Shown: piece after piece, positions 26,078 to 33,828 of the stretch
How positions within the stretch are numbered: the first letter of the stretch is position 1
Layout: each line of letters opens with the position of its first letter
Assembly (NCBI RefSeq): GCF_000213805.1
Contig: NC_015556.1
Span: forward strand, 1,054,001-1,118,000
Length of the DNA: 64,000 nucleotides
Source: Pseudomonas fulva 12-X
GTDB taxonomy: Bacteria; Pseudomonadota; Gammaproteobacteria; Pseudomonadales; Pseudomonadaceae
Direction: 5' to 3'
Made by a program: the position numbers and the translations under genes
The notes under the pieces: generated by a model
The model's database searches: none
Told to the model about the DNA's origin: nothing
What the model saw: the letters and a program-made list of their open reading frames with translations, nothing else

Positions 26078-27118
26078 ATGGCAAAGAAATCTCGCGCTTC
26101 ATCTTCCTCCACGCCTGCGAGCAAGGGCGCGAGCGTGACGCTGATCGACGTGGCCAAGGTGGCAGGCGTTTCGCCGATCACCGTGTCCCGCGCCCTGCAC
26201 CGGCCCGACGTGGTCAGCGAAAGCGCCCGTAAGAAGGTGCTCGAAGCCGTGCGGGTGACCGGCTATGTGCCGAACATGCTGGCTGGCGGACTGGCCTCGA
26301 ACAAGAGCCGGCTGGTGGCGATTTTCGTGCCGACCATCGCCCACTCGATCTTCGCCGAAACCGTGCAATCGCTGATGGATCACCTGACCACCGCGGGCTA
26401 CCAGACCATGATCGGCCTGACCGGCTACTCGGCCGAGCAGGAGGAGCGGCTGCTCGGCGCGGTGCTTGGTCGGCGCCCCGATGGCATCGTGCTGACCGGC
26501 ACCCTGCACACCGAGGAAAGCCGGCTGCGTTTGCAGGCGGCGGGCATTCCGGTGGTCGAGGCCTGGGACCTGGGTGCATCGCCCATCGACATGCAGGTGG
26601 GATTCTCCCACGAGAAGGTCGGCCAGGCGATTGCCGATCACCTGCACGGCAAGGGCTACCGCCGCTTCGCCATCGTTTCGGTCGATGACTCCCGGGCGCT
26701 CAAGCGCGGTAGCAGCGTGGTCGACCAGCTCAAGTCGTTGGGCATCGACGAGGTGCCCATGGCGGTGCTCGCCGCGCCTGCCACCCTGCAGAGCGGCAGG
26801 GAAGGGCTGCGCCAACTGCTTGCCGACGGGCACGCCCCGCAGGTGATCGTCTGCAGTTCGGACACCGTGGCCCAGGGCATCCTGGCAGAGGCGGCGAGCC
26901 GGGGCATCGAGGTACCCGGTCAGCTGGCCGTCATGGGCTTCGGGGATCTGTCCAGTGCTGCCCATCTTCATCCGGCATTGTCGACGGTGAACGTCGATGG
27001 TCGGCGCATGGGCAAGCACGTCGCCTGTGCGCTGCTGCAGCGTTTTCGCGACGGTGACGAGCAGCAGCCGGTGCGGCTGGACACCGGTTTCACGCTGATC
27101 GACCGCGAAACCACCTGA
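26078..27118 (+). CDS. LacI-family transcriptional regulator
   Basis: A 346-aa regulator: a short basic/Ser-rich extension, then the LacI HTH and hinge (VTLIDVAKVAGVSPITVSRA, about 20-40, continuing to about 75) and a periplasmic-binding-protein-like effector domain. The overall look is of the GntR/GudR-type branch (FVPTIAHSIFAETVQSLMDH, VVEAWDLGASPIDMQVGFSH), which senses gluconate or other sugar acids. It reads towards the MFS-garD genes. Two copies of a LacI-type palindrome lie directly downstream of its stop and upstream of garP, so it is the probable local repressor. Confidence 0.9.
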   Translation: MAKKSRASSSSTPASKGASVTLIDVAKVAGVSPITVSRALHRPDVVSESARKKVLEAVRVTGYVPNMLAGGLASNKSRLVAIFVPTIAHSIFAETVQSLMDHLTTAGYQTMIGLTGYSAEQEERLLGAVLGRRPDGIVLTGTLHTEESRLRLQAAGIPVVEAWDLGASPIDMQVGFSHEKVGQAIADHLHGKGYRRFAIVSVDDSRALKRGSSVVDQLKSLGIDEVPMAVLAAPATLQSGREGLRQLLADGHAPQVIVCSSDTVAQGILAEAASRGIEVPGQLAVMGFGDLSSAAHLHPALSTVNVDGRRMGKHVACALLQRFRDGDEQQPVRLDTGFTLIDRETT

Positions 27119-27170
27119 CCCGAATCAGCCTCTCATCAGACAACTGACGACGTAACAAGAAATTGCTTGA

Positions 27171-27186
27171 ATGATTGCGCAATCAT
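27171..27186. promoter_or_regulatory. LacI-type operator 1
   Basis: ATGATTGCGCAATCAT, a perfect 16-bp palindrome with the central CG typical of LacI-family operators. It lies between the regulator and garP, 66 bp (centre to centre) from operator 2. Confidence 0.7.
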
Positions 27187-27237
27187 AGTAAAGTCGGCTG
27201 TGTAGCGAACTGCGTAGTGCCATATCGAATGCTGCAT

Positions 27238-27251
27238 TGATTGCGCAATCA
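27238..27251. promoter_or_regulatory. LacI-type operator 2
   Basis: TGATTGCGCAATCA, a perfect 14-bp palindrome identical to the core of operator 1. The pair could support looping by a tetrameric repressor. Confidence 0.7.
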
Positions 27252-27304
27252 TCGATTGCCGATCTGTCAGCCAGGCGCCGTCAGCCAATAAGGATAATAA
27301 AACC

Positions 27305-27427
27305 GTGAAAAACAGTATCCGCACGTCCTCTCCATGCCCTAACACGGGCAGTTTCCGTTCGTCCCTGTCTGCGTCCAACGCCTCGAAACCCTACCCGGGT
27401 GTCGCGACGGCTCCTGCCACGAGCTAG
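27305..27427 (+). CDS. Possible 40-aa leader peptide upstream of the MFS gene
   Basis: A GTG-initiated frame of 40 codons, preceded by AAGGA about 9 bases upstream, in the 416-bp gap before the MFS gene. The product (MKNSIRTSSPCPNTGSFRSS...) is Ser-, Pro- and Thr-rich with no domain. It may be a leader peptide or chance. The rest of the gap holds the two LacI-type operators and small GC-rich hairpins near 27465-27500. Confidence 0.25.
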   Translation: MKNSIRTSSPCPNTGSFRSSLSASNASKPYPGVATAPATS

Positions 27428-27534
27428 CCGGCCAGATACAACTCCGTTTTCAGACTTCATGACCCCGCCCTTGGGCGGCTGGCGCGTCCGCACGCGCCTG
27501 TCAGCAATAAAAATAACATCGAGGTGAGATCTCC

Positions 27535-28887
27535 ATGGGAGACACAAAGAAAACCCACGTCCGTTACCTGATACTGCTGATGCTGTTTCTGGTAACCACC
27601 ATCAACTACGCCGACCGCGCCACCATTTCCATCGCAGGCTCCAGCATGCAGAAGGATCTGGGTATCGATGCGGTCACCCTCGGCTACATCTTCTCCGCCT
27701 TCGGCTGGGCCTACGTGATCGGGCAGATCCCGGGTGGCTGGCTGCTCGACCGCTTCGGCTCCAAGCGCGTATATGCCGCCGGCATCTTCATCTGGTCGCT
27801 GTTCACTCTGCTGCAGGGCTTCGTCGGCATGATGCCGGTGGCCTGGGCGGTGGTGACCCTGTTCGTGCTGCGCTTCATGGTCGGCTTCGCCGAAGCACCG
27901 TCGTTCCCGGGTAACGCCCGTATCGTCGCGGCCTGGTTCCCGACGGCCGAGCGTGGTACCGCATCGGCGATCTTCAACTCGGCGCAGTACTTCGCCACCG
28001 CGCTGTTCGCGCCGCTGATGGGCTGGATCGTCTATTCGTTCGGCTGGGAGCACGTGTTCGTGGTCATGGGTGTGCTGGGTATCATCTTCGCCGGCATCTG
28101 GATGAAGACCATCTACAACCCCAAGGAACACCCGCGCATCAGCGCCGCCGAGGTCGAGCACATCGCCAGCAACGGCGGCCTGGTCGACATGGATCAGAAC
28201 AAGGGCAGCGGCGGGCCGAAGTGGCACTACATCACCCAATTGCTGACCAACCGCATGATGGTCGGTGTGTACCTGGGCCAGTACTGCATCAACGCCATCA
28301 CCTACTTCTTCCTCACCTGGTTCCCGGTTTACCTGGTGCAGGAGCGAGGCATGACCATTCTCAAGGCCGGCTTCATCGCCTCCTTGCCGGCGATCATGGG
28401 TTTCGTCGGCGGCGTGCTCGGCGGGGTGATCTCCGACTGGCTGCTGCGCCGCGGCAATAGCCTGACCCTGGCGCGCAAGCTGCCCATCGTCTGCGGCCTG
28501 ATGCTGTCGACCAGCATGGTGCTGTGCAACTACGTGTCGGCCGAATGGATGGTGGTCGGCTTCATGACCCTGGCCTTCTTCGGCAAAGGTCTCGGCGCCC
28601 TCGGCTGGGCCGTGGTCTCGGACACCTCGCCCAAGCAGATCGCCGGCCTGTCCGGCGGCCTGTTCAACACCTTCGGCAACATCGCCTCGATCACCACGCC
28701 CATCGTCATCGGTTACATCATCAGCGCCACCGGCTCGTTCAAGTGGGCACTGGTTTACGTTGGCGCCAACGCCCTGGTCGCGGTGTTCAGCTACCTGTTC
28801 ATCGTCGGTCGCATTCAGCGTGTGGTGCTGAAGGATGAAAACGGCCAGGCGCTCGGCGAACAGGCTTCGCCCGCTCCGGCAACCTGA
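27535..28887 (+). CDS. MFS aldarate (D-glucarate/D-galactarate) transporter, GudP/GarP type
   Basis: A 450-aa, twelve-helix major facilitator of the anion:cation symporter family. Family motifs are TTINYADRATISIAGSSMQK in the first helix region, IGQIPGGWLLDRFGSKRVY (MFS motif A) and the long FMVGFAEAPSFPGNARIVAA stretch conserved in GudP/GarP/ExuT proteins. The length equals E. coli GudP. Uptake of galactarate or glucarate is likely because galactarate dehydratase follows 74 bp downstream. GAGGTGAG precedes the ATG; the A-rich AATAAAAATAAC before it may be a Crc/Hfq site. Confidence 0.92.
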   Translation: MGDTKKTHVRYLILLMLFLVTTINYADRATISIAGSSMQKDLGIDAVTLGYIFSAFGWAYVIGQIPGGWLLDRFGSKRVYAAGIFIWSLFTLLQGFVGMMPVAWAVVTLFVLRFMVGFAEAPSFPGNARIVAAWFPTAERGTASAIFNSAQYFATALFAPLMGWIVYSFGWEHVFVVMGVLGIIFAGIWMKTIYNPKEHPRISAAEVEHIASNGGLVDMDQNKGSGGPKWHYITQLLTNRMMVGVYLGQYCINAITYFFLTWFPVYLVQERGMTILKAGFIASLPAIMGFVGGVLGGVISDWLLRRGNSLTLARKLPIVCGLMLSTSMVLCNYVSAEWMVVGFMTLAFFGKGLGALGWAVVSDTSPKQIAGLSGGLFNTFGNIASITTPIVIGYIISATGSFKWALVYVGANALVAVFSYLFIVGRIQRVVLKDENGQALGEQASPAPAT

Positions 28888-28939
28888 CCGCTCGCGGCCT
28901 CGCCTGGCACCGGCAGGCGGGGCCATGACCGTCTTTTAC

Positions 28940-28947
28940 AACAAGAA
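28940..28947 (+). promoter_or_regulatory. Candidate Crc/Hfq CA motif upstream of garD
   Basis: AACAAGAA directly precedes the AAGG ribosome binding site of garD and fits AANAANAA exactly. Inference. Confidence 0.35.
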
Positions 28948-28961
28948 AAGGATTAGCCTCC

Positions 28962-30518
28962 ATGGATCTCATTCAACATCAGAACTCTCCGCGCTATATC
29001 CGCCTGCATTCCGACGATAACGTCGGCGTGGTGGTCAACGAGCAGGGCGTTGCCGCGGGCGGTCAGTTCGCCGATGGCCTGCAGGCGCTGGAAGGCATTC
29101 CGCAAAGCCACAAGGTATCGCTGGTGGCGATCCCCGAAGGCGGCACCGTGGTGCGTTACGGCGAAGTGATCGGCTATGCGCTCAAGCCCATCGCCGCCGG
29201 CAGCTGGGTGACCGAGCAGGTGCTGCGCATGCCCGAGCCGCCGGTACTGGACAACCTGCCCAAGGCGACCATCAAGGCGCCAACGCCCGAACCGCTGGAC
29301 GGCTACACCTTCGAAGGCTTCCGCAATGCCGACGGCACCGTCGGCACCCGTAACATTCTTGGCGTGACCACCACGGTGCAGTGCGTGGTCGGTGTGCTCG
29401 ACCACTGCGTCGAGCGCGTGCGCAAGGAAATCCTGCCCAAGTACCCGAACGTCGACGACGTGGTGCCGCTGTCGCACAGCTACGGCTGTGGCGTGGCGAT
29501 CAACGCGCCGGACGCCGTGGTGCCGATCCGCACGCTCTACAACATCAGCCGCAACCCCAACCTGGGTGGCCAGGCGCTGGTGATCAGCCTGGGCTGCGAG
29601 AAACTGCAGGCCAACCAGCTGATGGACGGTGACGCCCTGACCTGCGGCCAGAAAGAGGAAGAATGGCTGTTCCGCCTGCAGGATTCGGGCACCGGTTTCG
29701 CCGGCATGATCGAACAGATCATGGGCATGATCGAGGATCGCCTGAAGGTGCTCGATCAGCGTCGCCGCGAAACCGTTCCGGCTTCCGAGCTGGTGGTGGG
29801 CATGCAGTGCGGTGGCAGTGACGCCTTCTCCGGCATCACCGCCAACCCGGCGCTGGGCGTGGCGGCCGACCTGCTGGTACGGGCCGGCGCCACCGTGATG
29901 TTCTCCGAGAACACCGAGGTGCGTGACGGTATTCATCTGCTGACCCCGCGTGCCTCGACCGTCGAAGTGGCCGATGCGCTGATCCGCGAGATGGACTGGT
30001 ACGACCGCTATCTCGAGCGTGGCATGGCCGATCGCAGTGCCAACACCACGCCGGGCAACAAGAAGGGCGGCCTCAACAACATCGTCGAGAAGGCCATGGG
30101 CTCTATCGCCAAGTCCGGCAACAGCCCGATCGTCGGCGTGGTCTCGCCCGGCGAGCGGATTCGCGGCAAGGGCCTGTGGTTCTGCGCCACCCCGGCCAGC
30201 GATTTCATCTGCGGCACCTTGCAGCTGGCCGCCGGCATGAACCTGCACATCTTCACCACCGGCCGCGGCACGCCCTACGGCCTGTCCATGGTGCCGGTGA
30301 TCAAGGTGGCGACCCGCACCCAGCTGGCCGAACGCTGGCCGGATCTAATCGACGTCGACGCCGGGCAGATCACCTCCGGACGCATGACGCTCGATGAAAT
30401 GGGCTGGCACATCTTCCAGCTGTATCTGGATATCGCCAGCGGCAAGAAACAGACCTGGGCCGAGAAGCATCGGCTGCACAACGATCTGGTGCTGTTCAAT
30501 CCGGCTCCAGTCACCTGA
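28962..30518 (+). CDS. garD: Galactarate dehydratase
   Basis: Dehydrates D-galactarate (mucate) to 5-keto-4-deoxy-D-glucarate, the KdgD substrate. The 518-aa protein has the N-terminal SAF-like domain (about 1-100), then the UxaA-type dehydratase body: [76 protein letters not shown] and the C-terminal [20 protein letters not shown]. Conserved Cys residues in these glycine-rich blocks may bind the metal. E. coli GarD is 523 aa. Probably co-transcribed with the MFS gene. Its stop codon is immediately followed by a long palindromic element. Confidence 0.95.
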   Translation: MDLIQHQNSPRYIRLHSDDNVGVVVNEQGVAAGGQFADGLQALEGIPQSHKVSLVAIPEGGTVVRYGEVIGYALKPIAAGSWVTEQVLRMPEPPVLDNLPKATIKAPTPEPLDGYTFEGFRNADGTVGTRNILGVTTTVQCVVGVLDHCVERVRKEILPKYPNVDDVVPLSHSYGCGVAINAPDAVVPIRTLYNISRNPNLGGQALVISLGCEKLQANQLMDGDALTCGQKEEEWLFRLQDSGTGFAGMIEQIMGMIEDRLKVLDQRRRETVPASELVVGMQCGGSDAFSGITANPALGVAADLLVRAGATVMFSENTEVRDGIHLLTPRASTVEVADALIREMDWYDRYLERGMADRSANTTPGNKKGGLNNIVEKAMGSIAKSGNSPIVGVVSPGERIRGKGLWFCATPASDFICGTLQLAAGMNLHIFTTGRGTPYGLSMVPVIKVATRTQLAERWPDLIDVDAGQITSGRMTLDEMGWHIFQLYLDIASGKKQTWAEKHRLHNDLVLFNPAPVT

Positions 30519-30728
30519 GAACCCGCCCCAAGTCAGCTGCGCGTCGGCCCTGCGGCGTTAAAAACAGGCTCGGAAGCCGCTTGCGGCTAACGCGCTTTAG
30601 CGCGGCTCTGAAGGAGCGAGCGGAGCGAGTCATGCTCATGTACACCAGTACACTCCGCTTCCTCGCCTGTTTTTGCGGGGCCGCCTAGGCCTTGCAGGGC
30701 TCTAGCTCGCAAGACTTGAAGCGGGTTC
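30519..30728 (-). repeat. Dispersed palindromic element, copy 3 (with internal insertion)
   Basis: Starts right after the garD stop codon. Bounded by GAACCCGC (30519-30526) and GCGGGTTC (30721-30728), with the inner arm AAAAACAGGCTCGGA opposite CCTCGCCTGTTTTT. Relative to copy 4 it carries an extra segment of about 57 bp after GGCTCGGA, itself rich in small palindromes such as AGCCGCTTGCGGCT. Confidence 0.8.
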
Positions 30729-30816
30729 TTTTCTGAAGATATCCCGAGCCGCCTCTCTTTCGCCCGTGTCGCGGCAGGTATCATCCGCACTTCGATATCC
30801 ACGACAGGAGAGCTGC

Positions 30817-31746
30817 ATGACTCGTCCCACCGTGCTTCAGGTCGGTCGTTTTCCGCCACGTTTCAATGAGCGCCTGCAGCGCGACTATCAACTGATCCGC
30901 CTGTGGGAGCAGAAGGAGTTTCTCGCCGAGCGCGGCGCCGAGATCGATATCGTCGTGACCTCGGCACGTTACGGCTGCACGGCCGAGCAACTGGCCCGGA
31001 TGCCCAACCTCAAGGCCATCTGCAGTTTCGGCGTTGGCCATGATTCGATTGCCGTGGAAGAAGCCAAGGCCCGCGGCATCGCGATCAGCACTACGCCGGA
31101 CGTGCTCAACGAGTGCGTGGCCGACACGGCCATTGGCCTGATCATCGATACTGCCCGGCAATTTTCCGCCTCCGACCAGCACGTGCGCCAGGGCAAATGG
31201 CTCAAGGGCCAGTACCCGCTGACCCGCAAGGTCAGCGGCAAGAGGCTGGGCATCGTCGGTTTCGGACGGATCGGCAAGGAAATCGCCAAGCGCGCTGCCG
31301 GTTTCGACATGGACATCCGCTACCACAATCGCCGGCCTGACCCGAGCACCGAGTACGGTTACGAGGCCGACCTCAAGGCACTGGCAAGTTGGGCCGACTT
31401 TCTGGTGCTGGCCTGCCCGGGTGGGGCCTCGACCCATCACCTGATCGACGCCGAAGTGCTCGCCGCCCTGGGCGCTGACGGCATTTTGGTCAATATCTCC
31501 CGCGGTAGCGTGGTGGACGAGCAGGCTCTGGTTACCGCGCTGCAGGCCGGCACGCTCGGCGGCGCGGGGCTGGATGTGTTCGAGGACGAGCCGCGGGTGC
31601 CCGAGGCATTGTTCGCCATGCCCAATGTGGTGCTGTTGCCCCACGTCGGCAGCGCCACCGAGGAAACCCGGCTGGCCATGGAGAACCTTGTGTTCGATAA
31701 TCTCGACGCCTTTATCGAGCGTGGTGAGCTGATCACCCCGCTTTGA
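30817..31746 (+). CDS. D-isomer-specific 2-hydroxyacid dehydrogenase
   Basis: A 309-aa NAD(P)H-dependent 2-oxoacid reductase (hydroxypyruvate/glyoxylate reductase-like). The Rossmann motif VGFGRIGKEIAKRA (GxGxxG, G148-G153) and catalytic residues R229 (NISRGSVVDE), E258 (VFEDEP) and H276 (LLPHVGSATEE) are all present. The Arg after GFGRIGKEI and N171-R172-R173 in RYHNRR suggest NADPH preference. ACAGGAGAG upstream of the ATG at 30817 sets the start. Near the aldarate genes it could reduce a 2-keto sugar acid or tartronate semialdehyde, but this is inference. Confidence 0.9.
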   Translation: MTRPTVLQVGRFPPRFNERLQRDYQLIRLWEQKEFLAERGAEIDIVVTSARYGCTAEQLARMPNLKAICSFGVGHDSIAVEEAKARGIAISTTPDVLNECVADTAIGLIIDTARQFSASDQHVRQGKWLKGQYPLTRKVSGKRLGIVGFGRIGKEIAKRAAGFDMDIRYHNRRPDPSTEYGYEADLKALASWADFLVLACPGGASTHHLIDAEVLAALGADGILVNISRGSVVDEQALVTALQAGTLGGAGLDVFEDEPRVPEALFAMPNVVLLPHVGSATEETRLAMENLVFDNLDAFIERGELITPL

Positions 31747-31884
31747 GAACATGTTCACGATCGGCTGCGCGTCGGCCCTGCGGTGTTAAAAACAGGCTCG
31801 GAATGCTCATGTACATCAGTACACACCGCTTCCTCGCCTGTTTTGCCTTGCAGGCCTCTAGCTCGCCAGATCGTGAGTACGTTC
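31747..31884 (-). repeat. Dispersed palindromic element, copy 4
   Basis: Begins right after the stop codon of the dehydrogenase. Outer arms are GTTCACGATC and GATCGTGAG(TAC)GTTC; inner arm AAAAACAGGCTCGGA opposite CCTCGCCTGTTTT; core TGCTCATGTACATCAGTACA. Same orientation relative to the upstream gene as copies 2 and 3. Confidence 0.85.
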
Positions 31885-31929
31885 TGACCGAATAGGCGAG
31901 CCGCGCAAGCGGCTTTCGCTTATACGCGC

Positions 31930-31995
31930 CGGGCCACAAGCCCGACCGCGGTTTCTACCCTTGAGCGTCACCCGGTGCGCCACAAGCGCACCGGG
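31930..31995. repeat. Two small hairpins with the same loop
   Basis: CGGGC-CACAA-GCCCG (31930-31944) and CCCGGTGCGC-CACAA-GCGCACCGGG (31971-31995). Neither is followed by a T run. A partial REP-like GCGCGCTCCCAC follows near 32045. The gap 31885-32099 holds no recognisable gene. Confidence 0.5.
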
Positions 31996-32099
31996 CTCCT
32001 CGAATCTGCTTAGGCCCTGTCAGGTGGAATTGTCGCGCGCAGAGCGCGCTCCCACAGGATTTTGCCCGCCCGGTCGTTGCAACCAGATCCCGAGACCTG

Positions 32100-32777
32100 T
32101 CAGCCCAGCGTGGCCTCGCGCCGTGCAATGAACGCCATCATGGTCTGGTTGCCATCGAGGATGTCGGTGCAGATCGCCTGGCGTGCCGCGGCGCCGTCGC
32201 CTTTTTGCAGGGCGTGAAAGACTTCCCAGTGATGCTCGATGGCCATGCGTTCGTTGAAGTCGCCATAAGCCAGTGCGATCAGCGGACCGGTGCGCATCCA
32301 CAGGCTGTCGAGCACGTCGCGCAGCAGCGGCATATCAGCGATTTCGGCCAGGGCGAAGTGAAAGGCCTGATTGAGCTTCAGCGCCGCGATCAGATCGCCG
32401 CCGTGCACCGCCTCCAGGTTGTCGCGGATATTGCGCTCGAGCATCTGCAACTGCTCGGGCGTGACCTTGGCCGCTGCAGTTTCTGCCGCCAGCCCCTCGA
32501 GCGCCAGGCGGATGCTGCGAATTTCTGCGTATTGCGCCTGGCTCAGCACCGGCACGCGGATGTCGCGCGGGGTTTTCAGAATCAGCGCCTTCTCTTTGGC
32601 CAGCTGCAGGATCGCATCGCGCACCGGTGTGACGCTGGTGCCCAATTGCTCGGCCAGGTCGCGGATGCGCAGCCGATCGTTTGGCTGGAAGCGACCGGTG
32701 ATCAGGGCTTCACGCAGCAGCGCGTAAACGCCACTGCCCAGGTAGGTGTGGCTGAGACCTTCGATGGGGTATTTCAT
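32100..32777 (-). CDS. GntR-family transcriptional regulator (FCD domain)
   Basis: A 225-aa regulator with a winged HTH at about 12-75 (GVYALLREALITGRFQPNDR, then RDLAEQLGTSVTPVRDAILQ) and a helical FCD domain. The metal-site residues appear as LNQAFHFALAEIAD (Asn-x3-His) and, later, the H pair in IEHHWEVFHALQKGD. It lies 47 bp downstream of the SDR gene, on the same strand, and is probably co-transcribed. The 14-bp palindrome at 33627-33640 between the SDR and the divergent binding-protein gene is its likely operator. Confidence 0.88.
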   Translation of the reverse strand: MKYPIEGLSHTYLGSGVYALLREALITGRFQPNDRLRIRDLAEQLGTSVTPVRDAILQLAKEKALILKTPRDIRVPVLSQAQYAEIRSIRLALEGLAAETAAAKVTPEQLQMLERNIRDNLEAVHGGDLIAALKLNQAFHFALAEIADMPLLRDVLDSLWMRTGPLIALAYGDFNERMAIEHHWEVFHALQKGDGAAARQAICTDILDGNQTMMAFIARREATLG

Positions 32778-32824
32778 GGCGTGTCTTCCGTGGGCGCTGG
32801 CGCGGCGATTCTACCGCGCAGCGC

Positions 32825-33559
32825 TCATACGTGCTGGCCGCCGTTGACGTGAATTTCCGCGCCATTGACGTAAGTCGCCCCGGACGTGCAGAGAAAATAC
32901 ACCAGCGAGGCGACTTCCTCGGGTTTGCCCAGGCGATGCATGGGGATGTTGCGCTCGACGATCTGCTCGGTGCCGGAGGAGAGGATCGAGGTGTCGATTT
33001 CCCCTGGCGCGATGGCATTGACGCGCACGCCATGGCAGCCGAATTCATGGGCCATCTCGCGGGTCAGCGCCGCCAGCCCGGCCTTGGACGCTGCATAGGC
33101 GGAACCCGCGAATGGGTGAACCCGCGAGCCTGCGATGGAGGTGACGTTGATGATGCTGCCCTGGGCCGCTTTCAGTTCCTCGAACAGGCCGCGGGCGAGC
33201 AGGGCGGTGGAGAACAGGTTGACGTTGAATACCTTGGTCCAGGTGGCGTAGTCGCTGCCCAGCACGCCGAGGCGTGCGCCGTCCTCGCCCTTGGGCGATA
33301 TGCCGGCGTTGTTGACCAGTGCATCCAGGCGCCCGCCGAGCTTTTCGCGGATCAGCGGCAGGCTCTCCTGCAAATGCTCGATGTCTTCCAGGTCAAGGTG
33401 AATGTGATTGAGCTTGCCCTCGGCCCAGGGGCATTCGGCGACCCAGTCGTGGCGCGAGGCGGTGAAGACTCGCCAGCCCGCTGCATGGAAGTGTTTGACC
33501 GTGGCGTGGCCGATGCCGCGGCTGGCGCCGGTCAGCAGCAGGGTTTTCTGATCGCTCAT
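32825..33559 (-). CDS. Short-chain dehydrogenase/reductase
   Basis: A 244-aa classical SDR. Cofactor motif TGASRGIG (10-17), NNAG (83-86), catalytic S141, Y155 and K159 (GSAYAASKAGL) are all intact, and the C-terminal VNGAEIHVNGGQHV is typical. An acidic or small residue pattern after the second strand (TASRHDWV) does not clearly decide NAD versus NADP. GGAG precedes the ATG. Divergent from the PotD-like gene; the substrate may be an amino or hydroxy compound handled by the neighbouring genes, but this is not shown by sequence. Confidence 0.88.
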   Translation of the reverse strand: MSDQKTLLLTGASRGIGHATVKHFHAAGWRVFTASRHDWVAECPWAEGKLNHIHLDLEDIEHLQESLPLIREKLGGRLDALVNNAGISPKGEDGARLGVLGSDYATWTKVFNVNLFSTALLARGLFEELKAAQGSIINVTSIAGSRVHPFAGSAYAASKAGLAALTREMAHEFGCHGVRVNAIAPGEIDTSILSSGTEQIVERNIPMHRLGKPEEVASLVYFLCTSGATYVNGAEIHVNGGQHV

Positions 33560-33626
33560 GACTTATCTCCGCAGTAGAGGGCTCGCGCAAGCACTGTAGC
33601 TGGTCTGATCATCGCTCAATGAAAAA

Positions 33627-33640
33627 TATGATGCATCATA
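33627..33640. promoter_or_regulatory. Candidate FCD-GntR operator
   Basis: TATGATGCATCATA, a perfect 14-bp palindrome in the divergent SDR / binding-protein promoter region. ATGCAT-centred palindromes are usual for FCD-type GntR regulators, and such a regulator is encoded next to it. Confidence 0.55.
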
Positions 33641-33828
33641 AATTTTTGAGTGTTTTAATGAATCCGCCGTGCACGCCAATAACAACAAGTAGATGGCCTG
33701 GTGGACATGTTCGATGCCTCAGTGCTGGGTCCAGTGCCCCATGGTTCTTGTCGGTAAAGCACCGGTGTTTCTTCCTTGAAGCTGCCCTTACCCATCCAGA
33801 GCCTCGGCCCTGCCAGGAGCAACCCTCA

